From G965277745 sp965277745 (lineage in GTDB: Bacteria; Pseudomonadota; Gammaproteobacteria; Cardiobacteriales; Cardiobacteriaceae), in assembly GCA_965277745.1 (NCBI GenBank), contig OZ255837.1:1550001-1614000 (forward strand): a stretch of 64,000 bases of DNA, in the 5' to 3' direction. The notes beneath the pieces are model-generated. The model was not told the origin of the DNA, ran no database searches, and worked only from the letters and a program-made list of their open reading frames with translations. Numbering within the stretch: position 1 is the first letter of the stretch; each line of letters opens with the position of its first letter. Shown here in pieces: positions 61,879 to 64,000 of this stretch. Both the position numbers and the translations under genes were made by a program.

Positions 61879-63076
61879 GTCATATGGAACTGAAAATCGC
61901 TTCATAAATTGATTGAGGAGACATAGACTCTGGGACGTTTGACTATCCCGGAGGGTGTTTTATGCCAGGCAGAAAGGGGCGGCCATCACCGCCATTGGTT
62001 TTGAGTTCTGAGGAGCGTGACTACCTTGAGCGTCAGGTTCGGCGACACCGGGCTCCCCGTTCTTTTTCCGATCGATACCGGATGGTCCTGCGTTGCGCCG
62101 ACGGGCTTTCGAGCAAGGAGGTTGGAGCCGAGCTCGGATTTCACGAGCACACGGTGGGCAAGTGGCGGCGGCGGTTCGTCAAGGATCGTGTGGACGGCCT
62201 TCTCGATGAGGCACGCCCCGGCCGCCCGCGCACAGTTGAAGACGATCAGGTCGCGGCGGTCATTGAACGGACATTGCACAGCAAGCCCCGTGACGCCACC
62301 CATTGGTCCATCCGTTCGATGGCGAAGGAAACAGGCCTGTCACACACGACGATCCGCCGCATTTGGAATGCCTTTGGCCTCCAACCCCATCGCAGCGATA
62401 CCTTCAAACTGTCCAGTGACCCTTTGTTCGTCGAGAAGGTTCGCGATATCGTCGGCCTCTATTTCTCGCCGCCCAACCGGGCCTTGGTGTTGTCCGTTGA
62501 CGAGAAGAGCCAGATCCAGGCATTGGACCGCTCCCAACCCATTCTGCCAATGGCCCCCGGCATCCCCGAACGGCAGACCCACGATTATGTGCGTCATGGC
62601 ACGACATCGCTGTTCGCGGCTCTCGACGTGGCCAGCGGCTTTGTGATCGGGAAATGCTACAAGCGCCACAGGGCCAAAGAGTTTCTGTCCTTTCTGAAGG
62701 AAATCGACGCCAATATGCCCGATGATCTGGATATCCATATCATCATGGACAATTACGCCACCCACAAAACCAAGGAGGTCAAAGCGTGGCTCGCCCGCCG
62801 ACCGCGCTACCACCTCCACTTCACCCCCACATCGGCATCATCGATCAATCAGGTCGAGCGTTGGTTTGCCGAACTCACCCGCAAACAGTTACAGCGGGGA
62901 GCGCATACCTCTGTCAAATCCCTGGAAGCCGATATCACCAAATTCATTCAGTGCCACAACGAGAACCCAAAGCCTTTCAAATGGACGAAATCTGCTGATG
63001 AAATCCTGGCCTCCGTCAGGCGCTTTTGCCAACGTGCTGATCAAACATTATGCGGCGAACTTTAGATTCAGGTGAC
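61879..63076 (+). mobile_element. IS630-family insertion sequence
   Basis: About 1.2 kb, bounded by TA at 61877-61878 and 63077-63078, the IS630 target dinucleotide. The ends GTCATATGGAA and (other strand) GTCACCTGAAT are short imperfect inverted repeats. It abuts the right end of the split IS5-family element. Confidence 0.82.
61962..63065 (+). CDS. IS630-family transposase
   Basis: 367 residues, intact. N-terminal Tc1-like HTH domains (GLSSKEVGAELGFHEHTVGK, ARPGRPRTVEDDQVAAVIER), then the DDE core: LVLSVDEKSQIQALDRSQPI (first Asp), IHIIMDNYATHKTKEVKAWL (second Asp) and the C-terminal catalytic region SSINQVERWFAELTRKQL (Glu). Preceded by GGAGGG. The GC-rich codon usage differs from the AT-rich toxin modules nearby. 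Probably active. Confidence 0.95.
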   Translation: MPGRKGRPSPPLVLSSEERDYLERQVRRHRAPRSFSDRYRMVLRCADGLSSKEVGAELGFHEHTVGKWRRRFVKDRVDGLLDEARPGRPRTVEDDQVAAVIERTLHSKPRDATHWSIRSMAKETGLSHTTIRRIWNAFGLQPHRSDTFKLSSDPLFVEKVRDIVGLYFSPPNRALVLSVDEKSQIQALDRSQPILPMAPGIPERQTHDYVRHGTTSLFAALDVASGFVIGKCYKRHRAKEFLSFLKEIDANMPDDLDIHIIMDNYATHKTKEVKAWLARRPRYHLHFTPTSASSINQVERWFAELTRKQLQRGAHTSVKSLEADITKFIQCHNENPKPFKWTKSADEILASVRRFCQRADQTLCGEL

Positions 63077-63084
63077 TAGGATAG

Positions 63085-63775
63085 TGTAGTCACGAGATTT
63101 CAGCCCACGGTGCAATACACCGTATTTGTACGGCGGCCAGGAACGATGCCGTATTTTTGGCATAGCGCGTCGCTATAACTCGCCAACGTTTCAGGTGCAA
63201 AAAAGCATTCTCGACCAAGTGACGTCATCGATACAAGTCTTTATCATCCTCGCGTTTCGCGATACGGTTGCTCTTCGCCGGAATCATAGGCTCCATGCCC
63301 TGTGAAAGCGCTTGCTCGATGAGCTCGTTGCTATCGTAACCTTTATCAGCCAACAAATACTCCGCCGTCAATCCCTCTATCAAGAGGCTGGCTTGAGTGC
63401 AATCTGCCGTTGTCCCTTCTGTAACAACAACCCTGACCGGCAGACCATGCGCATCCACGGCCAGATGCAATTTTTTGTCGAGGCCCCTTTTGTACGACTC
63501 ATGTCTTGATTGCCCCCTAACGCACCCGCCGCATGAGGATGTACCTTGCAATGACTGGCGTCGATCATCGGCCATTCGTCATCCGGCTCATCGATCGATA
63601 TCTCCATCGATCTTTCCCATACCCCTTTGTCACGCCATCGAATGAACGACCGGGCAAATGGGGTCCCAATAGCACCCAAAACCTATCTGAAATATCATGC
63701 CGGCGATGTGCTGCCATTGATTTTGCTGCTATAACTGAGAAAGGCCATTTTACATGAAGATATCTCGTGACTACA
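63085..63775 (-). mobile_element. IS5-family insertion sequence, copy 2, with 128-bp internal deletion
   Basis: Same ends (TGTAGTCACGAGAT / ATCTCGTGACTACA) and nearly the same sequence as the element at 39977-40795, but 691 bp. The missing 128 bp removes transposase codons between GVW-ERS and the N-terminal HTH (break between ATCGAA and TGAACGACC near 63643). Minus-strand frames 63679-63380 and 63575-63225 are the remaining pieces. It could only move with transposase from copy 1. Confidence 0.92.
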
Positions 63776-63866
63776 CAATCTAAGTTACTTCACTCAGCGA
63801 TAAGAGACGGATCGTGCGTGCTTGCAAGTAAAAAGCCAGTCGCGAAGACCAGACTTTGGGGAAGGA

Positions 63867-63920
63867 TGGTACCAGTGGGCGGACTCGAACCGCCATGCCC
63901 GTCAAGGCATCGGATTTTGA
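63867..63920 (-). tRNA. tRNA-Leu 3' exon (probable anticodon CAA), 5' exon outside window
   Basis: Reading the minus strand: anticodon loop TCAAAA, 3' anticodon stem TCCGA, variable arm ATGCC-TTGACG-GGCAT, T arm GGCGG-TTCGAGT-CCGCC, acceptor CACTGGT, discriminator A and CCA. The long variable arm and the CAA in the loop fit tRNA-Leu(CAA). The sequence stops matching a tRNA exactly in the anticodon loop, where a group I intron appears to begin. Expected 5' acceptor (A/G)CCAGTG is not within the window. Confidence 0.75.
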
Positions 63921-64000
63921 CCTTACTCTATCCGCTTTCGCGGTAGCTAGACTATATCATCACCCCCATTGGGGTGTTGGGCGCTGTTTCACTTGTGCAT
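63921..64000 (-). ncRNA. Group I intron, 3' part, inserted in the tRNA-Leu anticodon loop
   Basis: On the minus strand directly before the 3' exon: hairpin CACCCC-AATG-GGGGTG-like (63961-63976, candidate P8), then ATGATATAGTCT (63949-63960, J8/7 and the 3' strand of P7, closely matching the AAGAUAUAGUCC-type core), then CCGC-GAAA-GCGG (63932-63943, P9 with a GNRA loop), ending in GAGTAAGG with a terminal G (63921) next to the exon. The order is that of the Azoarcus tRNA intron. The 5' half lies beyond the window, so splicing competence cannot be judged. Confidence 0.68.

Noticed and set aside
63867..63920. tRNA 3' end as an integrase attachment site
   Set aside because: No integrase gene nearby, and the adjacent P8/J8-7/P9-like order is better explained by a group I intron; kept as the alternative.

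Overview
The window is about 58-60% GC chromosomal DNA from a proteobacterium. The gene content (NarGHI/NarK nitrate respiration, a five-step Hut pathway with HutG and HutF, TpsA/TpsB two-partner secretion, and an IS1016-like element of the kind common in Neisseria, Haemophilus and Cardiobacterium) suggests a host-associated gamma- or betaproteobacterium. A Cardiobacteriaceae-like organism is my best guess from recall; I could not check it.

Left part (1-14.4 kb): nitrate respiration and molybdenum cofactor. narK-narG-narH run leftward (narH is cut by the window edge). Divergent from them is a Crp/Fnr-type regulator. Then come moaA, a moaC-moaB fusion, moeA, moaD, moaE, mobA and moeB, nearly all joined by 4-bp stop/start overlaps, then an 18-copy 14-bp minisatellite, modA and modB. 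These make and load the cofactor NarG needs. As read, moaCB, mobA and modB are frameshifted in G-runs, modA has an internal TGA, and no modC follows.

Middle (14.6-39.7 kb): argA, a YjiH-type membrane protein, a polar amino-acid ABC transporter, and a leftward hut cluster (hutI, hutH, a frameshifted ProX-type binding protein, hutG, hutU) with hutF divergent from a shared promoter/operator region. Then an outer-membrane barrel protein, a transposase remnant, an Lrp-type regulator divergent from leuA, a sugar ABC transporter, and a cstA / cory-CC-star / ArsA-type ATPase gene trio. A tRNA-Gln(CUG) follows.

Right part (39.7-64 kb): accessory and IS-rich. A thiamine-diphosphate enzyme gene is broken by an IS5-family and an IS481-family element. 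nemA is intact; the nfsB beside it is decayed. At 44,760 an IS5-family element begins whose transposase is split by 16.3 kb of inserted DNA (45,187-61,479). That insert is bounded by IS1016/IS1595-type ends and an exact 8-bp duplication (AAATTCAT), so it has the form of a composite transposon or recombined translocatable unit. Its cargo is a TpsB transporter, a 2,742-residue TpsA/CdiA-like exoprotein with an AT-rich toxic tip, its small overlapping immunity gene, and an array of three further orphan toxin/immunity modules, one carrying a 734-bp copy of the pre-toxin region. An IS630 element and a deleted IS5 copy follow. At the right edge, on the minus strand, is the 3' exon of a tRNA-Leu preceded by what looks like the 3' end of a group I intron (P8, J8/7-P7 and P9 elements visible).

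Many genes show single-base indels, several in homopolymers, beside changes that cannot be sequencing slips (a 5-bp duplication, IS insertions, nonsense codons). Both real gene decay and residual homopolymer errors should be kept in mind.
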